DNA of 64,000 nucleotides, taken from Chrysomallon squamiferum. Lineage: Eukaryota > Mollusca > Gastropoda > Neomphalida > Peltospiridae. The stretch lies in assembly GCA_012295275.1 (NCBI GenBank), contig CM022665.1, forward strand, positions 8,504,976-8,568,975, given 5' to 3'. Every line of letters begins with the position of its first letter. The first letter of the stretch is position 1. This document shows positions 53,420 through 64,000 of this stretch, piece after piece. The translations under genes and the position numbers were made by a program. The notes under the pieces are model-generated. The model was not told the origin of the DNA. It was given only the letters and a program-made list of their open reading frames with translations, and searched no databases.

Positions 53420-54740
53420 TTTGTGATCATATATGCTTGAAAGATGCTTTTAAATTTATCATTTAACAGGAAATGAGAAGAAAAGAAAACTTTTCTTTTT
53501 TTAGTGTAAATTTCATCAAACAATAGCCAGTTCATTGCATACGTCTTTTTTTTTAGATTTTTTAATTTTTAAAATGGATTTACTGGGACTGATAAATAGA
53601 TGAACTATTTTAAGACAATTAGAAAATGTATGAATACATGAAATATTATAGCATTTTCTTGAACCTTTCTAAAGCAGTATTTAATTGTAAAAATTAACAA
53701 TAATTACATAAAATCCAAATTTTATTTCAGTTAAAATTTAAAATCAATGACTCAATGACTAAAAATTATAATAAAACAAAAGGAATATAAAATATATTTA
53801 AGAAGATAAAAAGGTTATAATTACTTCGAGATTTGTTCATTATGATTAACCTTGTATTATAAATCAGAATATATTATACTTATTAAATGTATGTAAATAA
53901 CATCAATAATTTTGTAGCGAAATTTCAAAAACTTAAAATATCTGTTTATATTTTTTGCACCCTTTGTTTCATGGAAATTTATTTATTTATTTATTAACTA
54001 AAATACATATTTTCAAGTGGATATTACGGCTGCTTATTAATAATGAAATCTGACACGCAAAACATAACAGCTGATTTAAACCGTGAGTTTTTGTTTTTTT
54101 GTTTTTGTTTAAATCACAACTTCCTAATAGATTATTTTTTAGCGAAACAAGATTTTATGTTTATTTATTTTTTATTTTTTTTGTTCAGATTTGTATGTTA
54201 CAGATATTTTAACTTGGTAATCAACGGATAAAGTATTTTTAAACATATATCATTTATTTACACAATAATTTACAAAATAAATTAGATTTGATCATTATTA
54301 TATTAGAAATTTAAAAAGTGTTTAAACCAAATCAAAGACTGGTCTCAGTATTACTTTCTAATATTAACAGTCATAGAATTAAAATATAAAATAAATAATT
54401 TAAATACTTTTAATTTTAAAAAATCAGACCGAGTTTAATTATAAAGTATATATACGAACGATACTATTTTACATAACAATGTATTCACCAATATTTTGAA
54501 AATGACACCTTTCATACACAAAAACCAGACAGCTTAAAAAGCGTATTCATAAAAGGAAAGTCAAAGATTTGTACTGAACTGTTATTTCTATTATAAAGTT
54601 CAGCTGATAGTATTGTTTCACACTAACACTATATCTTTACCCTCATTTTATGACTTGTTTACTAGAACTGTTTATAAAAAAATGTTTTGAGCTTCAGCTC
54701 TGAAAGCTATTTTATTCCGAACTGTTAGAACCAGAGCATC
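53420..54740. other. No gene seen; AT-rich intergenic DNA
   Basis: AT-rich sequence with scattered T and A runs; no coding or structural signature found. Confidence 0.55.
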
Positions 54741-54879
54741 TTAAACATTTTGATTAATACTGATATTTGGCAATTGTGCTAAATCGGTGAATTCCCAATC
54801 TTGATCAGTACTTTTTTAAACTCTCCTTTCTGCCAATGGGTAGTTCCAAAGCCTTTGTTTATTATACAACCAGACACGT

Positions 54880-55240
54880 TTGTGTTTTTACTATGAATCA
54901 TCCGCGTCATTACAACTCGTAAAATATCCAACACCTAACTTAATGCAGGACTGCATCCCAAGCCTCCTACCTCACACATACTGAATGACGTCATTACGTT
55001 GAGGCTGGAAATGTAACAACTTTATCTAAAAGAGTGTAACAGCGCTGTTCTGTGGAGTTTCTCACTGAGGTATCTTATTGAGGGCGTATCCGGTTGCCCA
55101 CAGTAGTGTGTAATCTGCAGCCACCTGTCAGTTTTTGTGACAAGATGAAGTCACTTGTTGTAGGTGAGTTGGAGATGATGAAACGCGGCCCTACAAACCT
55201 TCACACAAACAGAATGTATTGTGAGTGACGTAATCACACA
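54880..55240 (+). promoter_or_regulatory. Candidate promoter with CRE sites
   Basis: A GC-richer block with a perfect palindromic cAMP response element TGACGTCA (54986-54993) and a second CRE/PAR-bZIP-type site TGACGTAA (55226-55233). Upstream, CCTTTGTTTATTATAC near 54855 has SOX/FOX-like cores. It precedes a short ATG frame that ends at a strong splice donor (55145-55163), which supports a promoter. Confidence 0.35.
55145..55163 (+). CDS. Possible first coding exon (MKSLVV, then splice donor)
   Basis: ATG with a purine at -3 starts MKSLVV plus one base, then a GTGAGT donor. A Lys followed by hydrophobic residues, cut by an intron, is how many secreted-protein and neuropeptide genes begin. 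No downstream exon was found in the window, so this rests only on the donor and the promoter-like sequence before it. Confidence 0.25.
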
Positions 55241-55795
55241 AATACGCTGATTAGGTTGATAATTTAATTTTAAGATGAAGTAACGTTACTGATCAAGCTT
55301 TCACAATGTTGAATATTGGAAACTGAATACGTCATAAATCTGCGTTGTTTAAAGCTTTATTTATTTATTTATTTATTATTATTATTATTATTTTGTTTGT
55401 TCGTTTTTCATTTTTCATTTGTTTTCTTAAATAATAAATAAATAAATAAATAAATAAACAAATATCTAGTTCAGGCTGAAATAATTTAGTCGATTAATCC
55501 TTGATGATAGTTCTTGAATAGATGCTTACTGACTTTTATCAATTTTAACTTTCATTAATTTTAAATTTAATGAATTTTAAATTTACAGTACACATTTAAC
55601 TGTTTTAGTTATATACAGACCTACCAAAATCGTTCAGCCAAAGAACTGTTTCTAAATATTTAACAAAGAAACTAAGAGAAACATAACCGCATGTAGACAG
55701 ACATTGAAAAATATAGTTTATTGCAATCTCATCCTTAGGCATGCAACATTAGAATACAATTGTTCCTTTTAAGCATGACAGAATATCATAAACAC

Positions 55796-55827
55796 TCTTT
55801 TTTCTTTTTTTTTTTTTTTTTTTTCTT

Positions 55828-55889
<62 letters not shown>

Positions 55890-55890
55890 T
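55796..55890. repeat. Poly-T/poly-A foldback followed by (AAT)n
   Basis: About 35 nearly pure T bases pass directly into about 25 A bases and then AAT units. The T and A arms can form a perfect hairpin. Confidence 0.9.
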
Positions 55891-55989
55891 CTATCTGGTA
55901 CTGACGCACAAACCGATTACGAAGAATAATAATAATTATATATAATTTTTAATTTTTTTGATTTTTTTTTTTTTTTTTTTTTTTTCTTT

Positions 55990-56616
55990 CGGTAACGGGT
56001 TTTCATTTTGGACTGTCACTGTGTAATAGTATCCTCTCATTCCAAAAACACCTTGGCGACATAATTTATTTAGTTTCATCTTTCTAAAGATCTTTGTGTT
56101 TCAAGCAGTCGAGATTAAAAAGTAATAGCAATAATAAATAAAAACGGTAAAGGGAAAATAAACGGATTAATATTTACTAACTTCTCTCGGATTACATGAT
56201 ATGCAGTTGAGTAGAATGAAAAAAGAACAAACTGTCAATTGAATTCTGTGTATAGAATAATGTCGTTGCATTTTTTGACACGCATTAATGATTGGGGAAG
56301 AAATAAAACATGACACCGTTTAAATAATAAATAAAGACTTCGGGTGTCTCTTTTAAGCAGAGGTCTCTAATATAGTTCAATTGGTTTATACTTCGTTAGA
56401 TATTCTGTAATGGTATACTGTCGATGTCAGATTTCACTGACTAAATATGATCGTTGAGCGAGCACCAAAGGCATGTTCTTTTCACCTTTGTCGTTAGTCA
56501 ATAGGGGAAACCAGTGCATCCTGCTGGCTTTGACGGGCGCGTGCATTTTAATCAAACAACGACATTATGGCAAACATATGTCACTTGAAGCTAAATTTGT
56601 GCATAACAATAATTCC

Positions 56617-56657
<41 letters not shown>

Positions 56658-57400
56658 CTGACGAACATTTCACTGAAATGAAATTAAAAGTGAATTCAGG
56701 AAACAGGAAAAAGCCAACTAAATTACAAATGGTTTTCCAATTTAGATCACGTGACCCAGAAAAACAAATCTCTTTATTTTTAAGTGCTTTAAATATTGTT
56801 TTATTAGTATACTAAATTTAGAGACTAAAAGCGTGATATCTAATATATAATTGACAATCACATATTAAGAGAAGGATGTCCTGGATAGTTTGTTAATATA
56901 GTTATTCATGAACGATCTGGTTCTTTTTGAAAAACTAAAGTTATATCATTCTGTTTTGTATTTTAGTATCTTAACTTCCGGATGACACAGATTATTTCAT
57001 GCGTATATTAATTACCCATTAATAAATTATCAGATTCATAACAAATCTTGGTGATTTACAACTATTTTTGATGAAATGCGCGAATGAGATATGATTTTTA
57101 ACAGAATGTGGATGTTATTTTCCCATCTCTGCATTTATTAGTGATATTATTTTTTATTATTATAATTTCCATCGCATGTTACTATTTGATTTGATTTTTG
57201 ACGAGAACATGATATTAAAAAATCAGAAGCGGATTACTCTTAAATGAAAAAGGTAAATTTCCCAGGAGAAATGTGTAGCCTCAGATTTTTTCAGTCTAAA
57301 TAACAATTCAGACGACTGGTGGGAAAATGAATCTACTTTAACTCATTAAAAATGCATGGACTTGCTAATGTTTTATTTTATATTTAACACTTAAATAACG
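55990..57400. other. No gene seen; AT-rich with one mixed block
   Basis: A non-repetitive block at about 56440-56600 contains GACGGGCGCG but no recognised frame. An A run lies at about 56621-56655. The rest is AT-rich. Confidence 0.5.

Positions 57401-57403
<3 letters not shown>

Positions 57404-57469
<66 letters not shown>
57404..57469. repeat. (CT)n microsatellite, about 33 units
   Basis: Uninterrupted CT on the plus strand. Confidence 0.97.
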
Positions 57470-57472
<3 letters not shown>

Positions 57473-57479
57473 ACACATA

Positions 57480-59030
57480 ATATATATATAATAAAATACC
57501 GAAATAGGGTAAAAAAAACAAAGCAAAACAAAAATTACTACTACTACTACTAATTATAATAACTGTAATAATAAAATAAACAGCTTTCCAACGTTGCGTT
57601 TATTTTAACAAGGTTCTTAGGTAGATATTAAATATGTTACCTTTTTTTTTAATCATTTATTTTTCATATAGTGGTTATTGTTTATATAAGAATTATTCTT
57701 TAATCATTATTTTTAATATTTTTTAAATATTATTGTTATATCGTTATAATTATTATATCAAGGTTATTGTTGTTGTTATATATTTATATACTTATTTATT
57801 TTATTAATCTAGTTACCATTGTCCTTTATATTACAGGTAACTGCAGTAGTCGCAAAAATCTTAATTTATAATACTATAAACAGATATCGTGCAATGTAAC
57901 GGTGACTTTTGAAAATCAATGGACGGCTCTCACTTTTAACCTTGTTTACAGAAAAAAAGGATCTGTCTCAAATTATTATTTCCTTCATAATCCTCTTTAG
58001 GTTATCCACGCTCACAAGGGGCACAGTTTTCCGTGGGGATACAAAAATGTCCAAATAATCTTTTAAAGGCTTATTTAGAGTCATAAATTATTCAGCTACA
58101 AAACAACACGTTCTAATATTAAAACCATTTCTATTATGATGAGAATACTCTCCACGGGATGCTTCTGTTTCTTCATAATCGTAATTGCAGGTGCACGAAT
58201 AATGGGAAAGATAATCTGAAATGTTAATAGCTTATTCGTTTTCTTTTTTTTTTACCTTTTACAGCGTCTCATGTTTAAATACGCTGGGAGAAAAAATAAA
58301 CGTCTCTTGTGAATTCGGATAGCAGTGGTCACAATACGTTAAAGATTTTGTCAATTCGTATTAGCAAAAAAAAAAAAAAAAAAAAAAAAAAGAAAAAAAG
58401 AGAGAGACAAACTCCTGTTGCATTCCTGAACCGATTTACTTCTCAAAAAAAGAAAAAAAAAAAAAAAGAAAGACCAGTCAGTGCTTTCCGACTGGTTTAT
58501 CAGTGACCGCGATATACCTTTTCGTGTCTGTATGAAGTTACATGAAATATCCGTTCATCAACAGTTCTAAAAATTATATTATACAAAACGTCCTAATATT
58601 TTTTTTATTGTAGAATATTTTTTTTTTTAGAATACATTTATATTGTTAGTTTATATTCAAAGGCTTCTTAAACTGGACTGTTTGCCGTTCCAGTATTCAG
58701 CGATTTATTAGAGGTTGCAGTATGTATGTATTTCTCTTAACGTGGATAATATTAAAAACTAGTTGCGACTGACCGATGCAATAACGGCACCGAATTTTCT
58801 CTTCTATTATACAAATATCGTCTGTTTGACATCTAATAAAATTTAATAATCAAATGTATTCAGGTGTTATTAAGTAAATATTATTTATTAATTCTTTCTA
58901 CTACTTTGCTGTTGTCTTTTCTTCCTCAATCATTACTACTGCTGTTACTCATAATGCTGCTACTGCCAGCAGAGCTGAGGCGGCTTCTGTTAACACTATT
59001 ACTCTTACTGCTGCTGCTGCTACTACAGTA
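57480..59030. other. No gene seen; AT-rich with short mixed blocks
   Basis: Mixed blocks at about 57930-58060 and 58480-58560 lack family-like frames. A runs lie at about 58366-58391 and 58446-58467. Confidence 0.5.
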
Positions 59031-59035
59031 ATAAT

Positions 59036-59073
59036 AAATAATAATAATAATAATAATAATAATAATTAATTAC

Positions 59074-59110
<37 letters not shown>
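59036..59110. repeat. (AAT)n facing (ATT)n
   Basis: About 11 AAT units and about 12 ATT units separated by a few bases, forming a potential hairpin. Confidence 0.93.
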
Positions 59111-59999
59111 GCAACAACTTAAACAATAACAATAATAATAACAGTAATAGTAATAATAATAATAACAACAACAATGACAATTATTATTATTCTTGTTGTA
59201 GTTGTTGTTGTTGTTATTATTATTATTAATCATTACATATCAGAAACGATATTTAAAAAAAATAAGACGGTAACACGACTAAGTTTCAGTTTATACGTAA
59301 AATTGTCAACAACAAAGAAAGAAAAAAAAAAAAAAAAAAGAACGCGAGGAAAGGGGACGAGAATTCGAAACAGCGAACAAAAGACTTTTCAGATTTTCGC
59401 CTGTTGTGATGAAGAGATCATGCTTACAGCAAAGAAAAGAAGAAACAAGATCAGTGTTTGCACATGAAAACTTATCTTCGTTCAAGGATAGTTAGTAACG
59501 CATCTCTTATGACAAGTCAATAGAAAAACTGCTCGATTCATCAAATCCAAAAAGCGTAAATATTGATATACCGGCATTTGATTATTCAGACAGATTTTTA
59601 GTTTTTGAAATATGCTTTTTGTGTACATTGTTTGTTCAGGCTTTTGAAACCGTGTATAAATCGAGATGCGAGTATAATAATAATAATATTCTTTTGAAAA
59701 AAAAAAAAAAAAAAAAAAAAAATGAAAATAAAAATAAATAAATAAAATAAAATAAAAAGTAGTAAGAAACAGAAATGAAATAAATAAATATTTTATAGTT
59801 TATCTTTATATATATTTATATATTTATTTATTTTATTACGTTTCTGTCATTAAATAATTATGTATGTATTGTGTGTTAGACAACACGGGGTAAAATACAT
59901 TTCGTACGTTTATGCGCACGAACGTAATTATATTAGCTCTAGTAGCGGTAGTAATAACAACAATAATAAAATGTCCAAAATTTGTTTTCTCTTAAAATC

Positions 60000-61015
60000 G
60001 GTCATCTAGGAATAAAAAATCATGAAAAGCTTAATTTTATAGGAGAAAAGTCCATTTAGCAAAGACGTGAAGTAGTGATTAATATTATGACCAAACAAAG
60101 AAACAGATTTGAGTGAAACAGCAGGAACGAAGAGAACCATCCGTTGCTCAAGCCATGTAGTCGAAGTGATGGCGATCCAGCGCCGTATTGTCGTCACGCT
60201 CTTTTAGGACGTTGTCGCCGATGTGAATAGAGAAACATTGTTCTTGTAACAGCCTTTTGTTAGATTATTCAACCAAAACCACAAGAGGACAATTTATTCC
60301 CTATAATATCAGGTCCAGCTGCAGTTTTAGTTTTGGTCATGGCCCTCTGCTCTTAAGGAATGGATTTGGAAAAGTCACCTTCGGCTTGCCCCCATCCGCC
60401 GATTCAATCAATGTTCACGAGTGCGCATCCATCTTCAATACTCGTAAAGCTTCTCCATTTTTGACTATTGAAAATTATTTCGTTGTCGGAAATTATATGT
60501 GCGGTTTGCCCGTGGGCTGTCTAGAGATTTATTGTTCGCCAATATTTCATGTATATCGCTAGGTGGCCGTCATACACGGGGTAGGCGACAGAGTGGAAAA
60601 TTTTCGTATAATTTCTGGCGTTTGAAATGACAGTAGTTAATGACTGTACTGGGTCTCAGCGGGGCTTTCCCTAGTCGAGTGTTCTCTCTTGTCGGGCTCT
60701 ACGCATTTTCGGCTTTTCGGGAAGTGGGGAGCCTTCACAACCCAGTGAATATAATTAATAACTCGTGCTTTTTCGCTTGGCTGTTTTTTTTATTTTTTTA
60801 TTATTCAGTCGAGATTGTTATAGAAGAAGAATTGTGCATTAGCAAAGACCAGCGTGAGCCGACAGACAAATTCTTTGCCCGTCACGTTCTGTAAAAGCCA
60901 GCAGACATATACCGTATCTCAATGAGGAACAGGTATTTCAGATAGATAGCTTCTTGTTCCAAAGTGATGGAGAAGACATCGCGCAAAAGAAATCCCCGCT
61001 GGGTGAAAAGAACCA
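60000..61015. promoter_or_regulatory. GC-rich, CpG-containing block of about 1 kb
   Basis: The longest GC-richer stretch in the right half of the window. On the minus strand near 60160-60265 a short frame (HIGDNVLKERDDNTALD, then RHHFDYMA and stop) has strongly non-AT codon use. Near 60890-61010 a minus-strand frame (LEQEAIYLKYLF) follows a good polypyrimidine acceptor, and a plus-strand frame runs at 60640-60894. None is recognised. It may be a promoter with 5' UTR or a cluster of regulatory elements. Confidence 0.35.
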
Positions 61016-61034
61016 AAGGTGCGGCTGTCTTTAT

Positions 61035-61350
61035 CTAGAGTGGTATAAAGCCCACTGGATATTTAAACCGGGCCTTTTTCCCTAGAGCAGCATAAGGCCC
61101 ATTAGCTACCTAGACCAGGCCTTTTTATATTTAAAGGGATGTAAGGCTCAGTAACCATATAAATTAAGCCATGTTTAAAGAACGTTATATAAAGCCCATT
61201 GCCTTTCTAAACCAGGCCTTTCTTCCAATAAAATGATTCAAGGCTCCTTAGCTGACTAAACCGGGCCCTTTTTCCATAACGTCAGGTCAGTAAGCTATCT
61301 AAATCAGAGTTCTTTTCTATGGAATGGCATAAGGGCCACTATCTTTCCTG
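61035..61350. repeat. Degenerate minisatellite, about 48-bp unit, about 7 copies
   Basis: Units share the theme 'ATAAAGCCCATTAGCTA, CTAAACCAGGCCTTTTT, CC'. Unit starts fall near 61044, 61092, 61140, 61187, 61236, 61282 and 61328, so the period is 46-49 bases. Divergence between units is considerable, so the array is old. Confidence 0.85.
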
Positions 61351-61359
61351 AAAAAGATT

Positions 61360-62050
61360 TAATGAAGGCACATCTGCCCCCAAAATATAATAAAATATCA
61401 AACATTATTTATAAACATATATGAAATAATGAGATAACATAATTTACCAGAAAATAATTTTGGAACATTTTATTTGTTAAGACCTCCACAGTTTCGACCA
61501 TATTTGTTCAAACGTTGAAAAAACCCACAAATGTTTCACAGTGTGAAAATCACTATATCAAACAAAACTAGTTCAACAGGTCGTGTTTGCAAACAATTAC
61601 TTGATACGACATCAAACCAAACAAAACACTGACACCAAATATAATTGGTTTAGTTAGCGATATAATGATGACGACGCTACAGTTATCCCTGCTGCGGATT
61701 AAACTGTTTAAGTTCGCGCCGTGGTTGTCTAATGGATGAAATCTGCAACCTCTTTTTTTTCTCTATCTAATTAACATATTTCAACAAAACAGACATGGTT
61801 AAACCTGTCAATACAAAGCCAGATAATAAATCAGTTTTCATGTCAGTCACGTGTTCATCCAGAAAAAACGTAATTCTTCTGTGTAATGTAAAATTAATAG
61901 TCATTTTCAAAACATTCTGTTCTGTGCTCCTCTTTGTACGATCGCGTCGTTGTTATAAAACATCCCAAAAATGTTTTAATCATAATTAATTTTTTTTTAA
62001 TGCATCATTATCGTTATTATTGTTTACATATTTATTAATTTGCCCACTTA
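61360..62050. other. No gene seen; AT-rich intergenic DNA
   Basis: Mixed AT-rich sequence with CpGs near 61660-61720; no coding signature found. Confidence 0.5.
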
Positions 62051-62054
62051 CTTA

Positions 62055-62164
62055 TTTATTATTATTATTAATATTAATATAACTGTTATTAATATTGTTG
62101 TTAATATTATTAATCCTGATAACTTTATTATTATTATTATCATTTTTATTATTATTACTATAAT

Positions 62165-62198
<34 letters not shown>

Positions 62199-62216
62199 GC
62201 TTTTACTGCTACTACA
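62055..62216. repeat. (ATT)n and (ACT)n low-complexity block
   Basis: Imperfect ATT runs followed by about 11 ACT units (about 62167-62198). Poly-Thr and poly-Ser frames result. Confidence 0.9.
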
Positions 62217-62229
62217 CTTTTTAAATAAG

Positions 62230-63613
62230 AAGTTTCGATAATCTGTTTTCATACTTGAACAATGAATCAACAATAATTTAAAGTGTATATTTTAATAAAT
62301 AATTTGCTGTTTTCAGATTTATTTATTTATTCAGACCATACTTTATGTATATTTATTAGGGGTACAGTTATAAACTTTTCAACTGTTGACCGCGATTTTG
62401 AAATTAGCTGCAATAATATCTTAAACGATTTCGTGTAAGAAAATACAAATTAATATGACTGGTAAATACTACTAAACTTTTAATTATTTTATATAAATAT
62501 TTAATGGTATATGAAGCAGATTTACTTCATATAACTTAATAGTTTATTTATTTAGTTAGTAAGTTAATTAGTTAATTAGTTAGTTGTATGTACAAATCAT
62601 TACTTCGAAGTTTGTTTATTTATTTATTTATTTGGTTTTTGCTTGTTTGTCTCAGTTTTAAAAATTTATAACCAAAATATTTAGTGAATTCTACTGAAAC
62701 ATCAAAAACAGAATTTCCCTTTATTTACAGTTCATATTTCAAGAAATTACAGAACATCTATATTATTAATTAAAGATATTTATATTGATCAAACATTTGA
62801 AACACTTATGTGAATTCCTTATTGTATTAAATTATATACTGACAGAAAAGTCTCAAAATGTATGTAAGTAGACTTTGTATTTATATATATTTATTTATTT
62901 TTTGTCTTTTTTTTTAAATATTTTAATAATAATTCTTAAAAAATAAAATGAGTTTTCAAAATATTAAACTACTGATGACGATAACGACGACGACGACGAT
63001 GATGATAATATTAATAATATTATTATCATCATCATCATTATTATATTTTAATAACAGAATGATACATAAATTTCAGTTTTTAAGTTTATTTATTTATTTT
63101 ATATTTTTACAGAGCGCTGGGAAAAAAATGCAAATACAATGTTATTATGGAAATTAAATTTATTTATGTATAACTTCATATGAAATTGTCTCGATATTGT
63201 TTTTCAAGAATATTTATTTTGCATTTTATTACATAATTATTAGAAACCTATATTAATAAGAACTATTGAGACAATCCCTTGAATGATATGAATATACGTA
63301 TACATACGCGCGCAATTATAATATATATATATATATATTGTGTGAAAGTTTAATAAAGCATGTGTCCCTCTACCTGACAGTATTTTTATCTATTAAATCT
63401 GTAAACAAAAGTAATGACTTTTTATATGATACATTTCACAGCATACAGATATTCATTACCACTTGTATCAAATCACAGTGAAAAGATTAATGAATTGGTA
63501 ACGCGTTTTCACAGTGAGAGTTACGTATACGATTAATTACTGTCATAATTATAGGTAACGAAATAATGAAGAAATAAAATACTCATGCGTTTTGGGTTTC
63601 TGTGTGTGCATGT

Positions 63614-63650
<37 letters not shown>

Positions 63651-64000
63651 GGTGTGTAAGATGAAGATACATAACACTTTGTTATTCTGATTTTAACAAT
63701 GTTAAACTAACAATTTCAAAGCAACTTTAACGAACGTTCAATGGACTATATCTTATATACGTAAAAACTGCTGTTAATTAAAATTAGAGCAAATAAATTG
63801 TTTTAAACTGGAATTAAAATTATAAAAAATTATTTTTAAATGAATTAATGAAAAATAATAATAACAATTAATAAAATAAAATAAAATATAATTTAAAAAA
63901 AAAAAATAATAAATTAATAAATATAAATATTTTAAATTATTAATTTCTTTAAAATATGAGTAATCCGCAGTCATTTAATGCCATTTTATTATTTGAAAAA
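62230..64000. other. No gene seen; AT-rich DNA to the window end
   Basis: AT-rich with TTTA, ATG/GAC and (AT)n short runs (for example 63320-63339). No recognisable gene, RNA or mobile element. Confidence 0.55.
63619..63650. repeat. (GT)n microsatellite
   Basis: About 16 GT units on the plus strand. Confidence 0.95.

Noticed and set aside
60257-60562. A 101-codon plus-strand frame in the GC-rich block
   Set aside because: It lacks an ATG at its start and has no recognisable family feature; kept only as part of the unexplained GC-rich block.

Overview
This is a eukaryotic nuclear window: AT-rich, intron-rich and packed with microsatellites. The spliced genes and the repeat landscape ((AAT)n, (CT)n, (TTTA)n, long poly-A/T runs) suggest a lophotrochozoan, most likely a cephalopod mollusc such as an octopus. 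That assignment is inference. Two genes are clear, one terminal exon of an unidentified protein is likely, and the remaining half is gene-poor DNA with repeats and a few GC-richer islands.

Layout. (1) 128-24065, minus strand: most of a UBR1/UBR2-family N-recognin E3 ubiquitin ligase (UBR2-like). I could chain 33 consecutive coding exons in phase (about 1171 residues), from the start codon to the first half of the RING-H2 domain. The C-terminus lies off the window beyond position 1. Within it is a tandem pair of homologous 99-base, phase-0 exons (12537-12635 and 11981-12079), a classic layout for mutually exclusive splicing. (2) 24066-25853: the 1.8 kb head-to-head spacer between the two genes. 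(3) 25854-29258, plus strand: a complete five-exon NUDT14-like Nudix hydrolase of 210 residues. (4) 29.3-45.4 kb: a gene-poor interval with microsatellites, a perfect 121-bp inverted repeat pair 2.7 kb across, a mariner-type MITE inserted in a degenerate tandem array, a CpG-rich patch and a decayed histone H3 pseudogene (38169-38524, minus). (5) 45481-45691, minus: a terminal coding exon, His-rich and with a VKPE SUMO-type motif, probably from a regulatory protein whose other exons I cannot identify. (6) 45.7-64 kb: no certain gene. It holds four long (CT)n tracts on the same strand, a 57-bp minisatellite with two-unit periodicity, several candidate regulatory islands, a possible promoter with a first coding exon near 55 kb, a GC-rich block at 60.0-61.0 kb and a degenerate 48-bp minisatellite at 61.0-61.35 kb.

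The two clear genes are unrelated in function (protein degradation and nucleotide-sugar hydrolysis) and share only the spacer. No CRISPR, rRNA, tRNA or intact transposase was seen. All exon borders were read by eye from GT/AG signals, phase and family knowledge; none has transcript support here.
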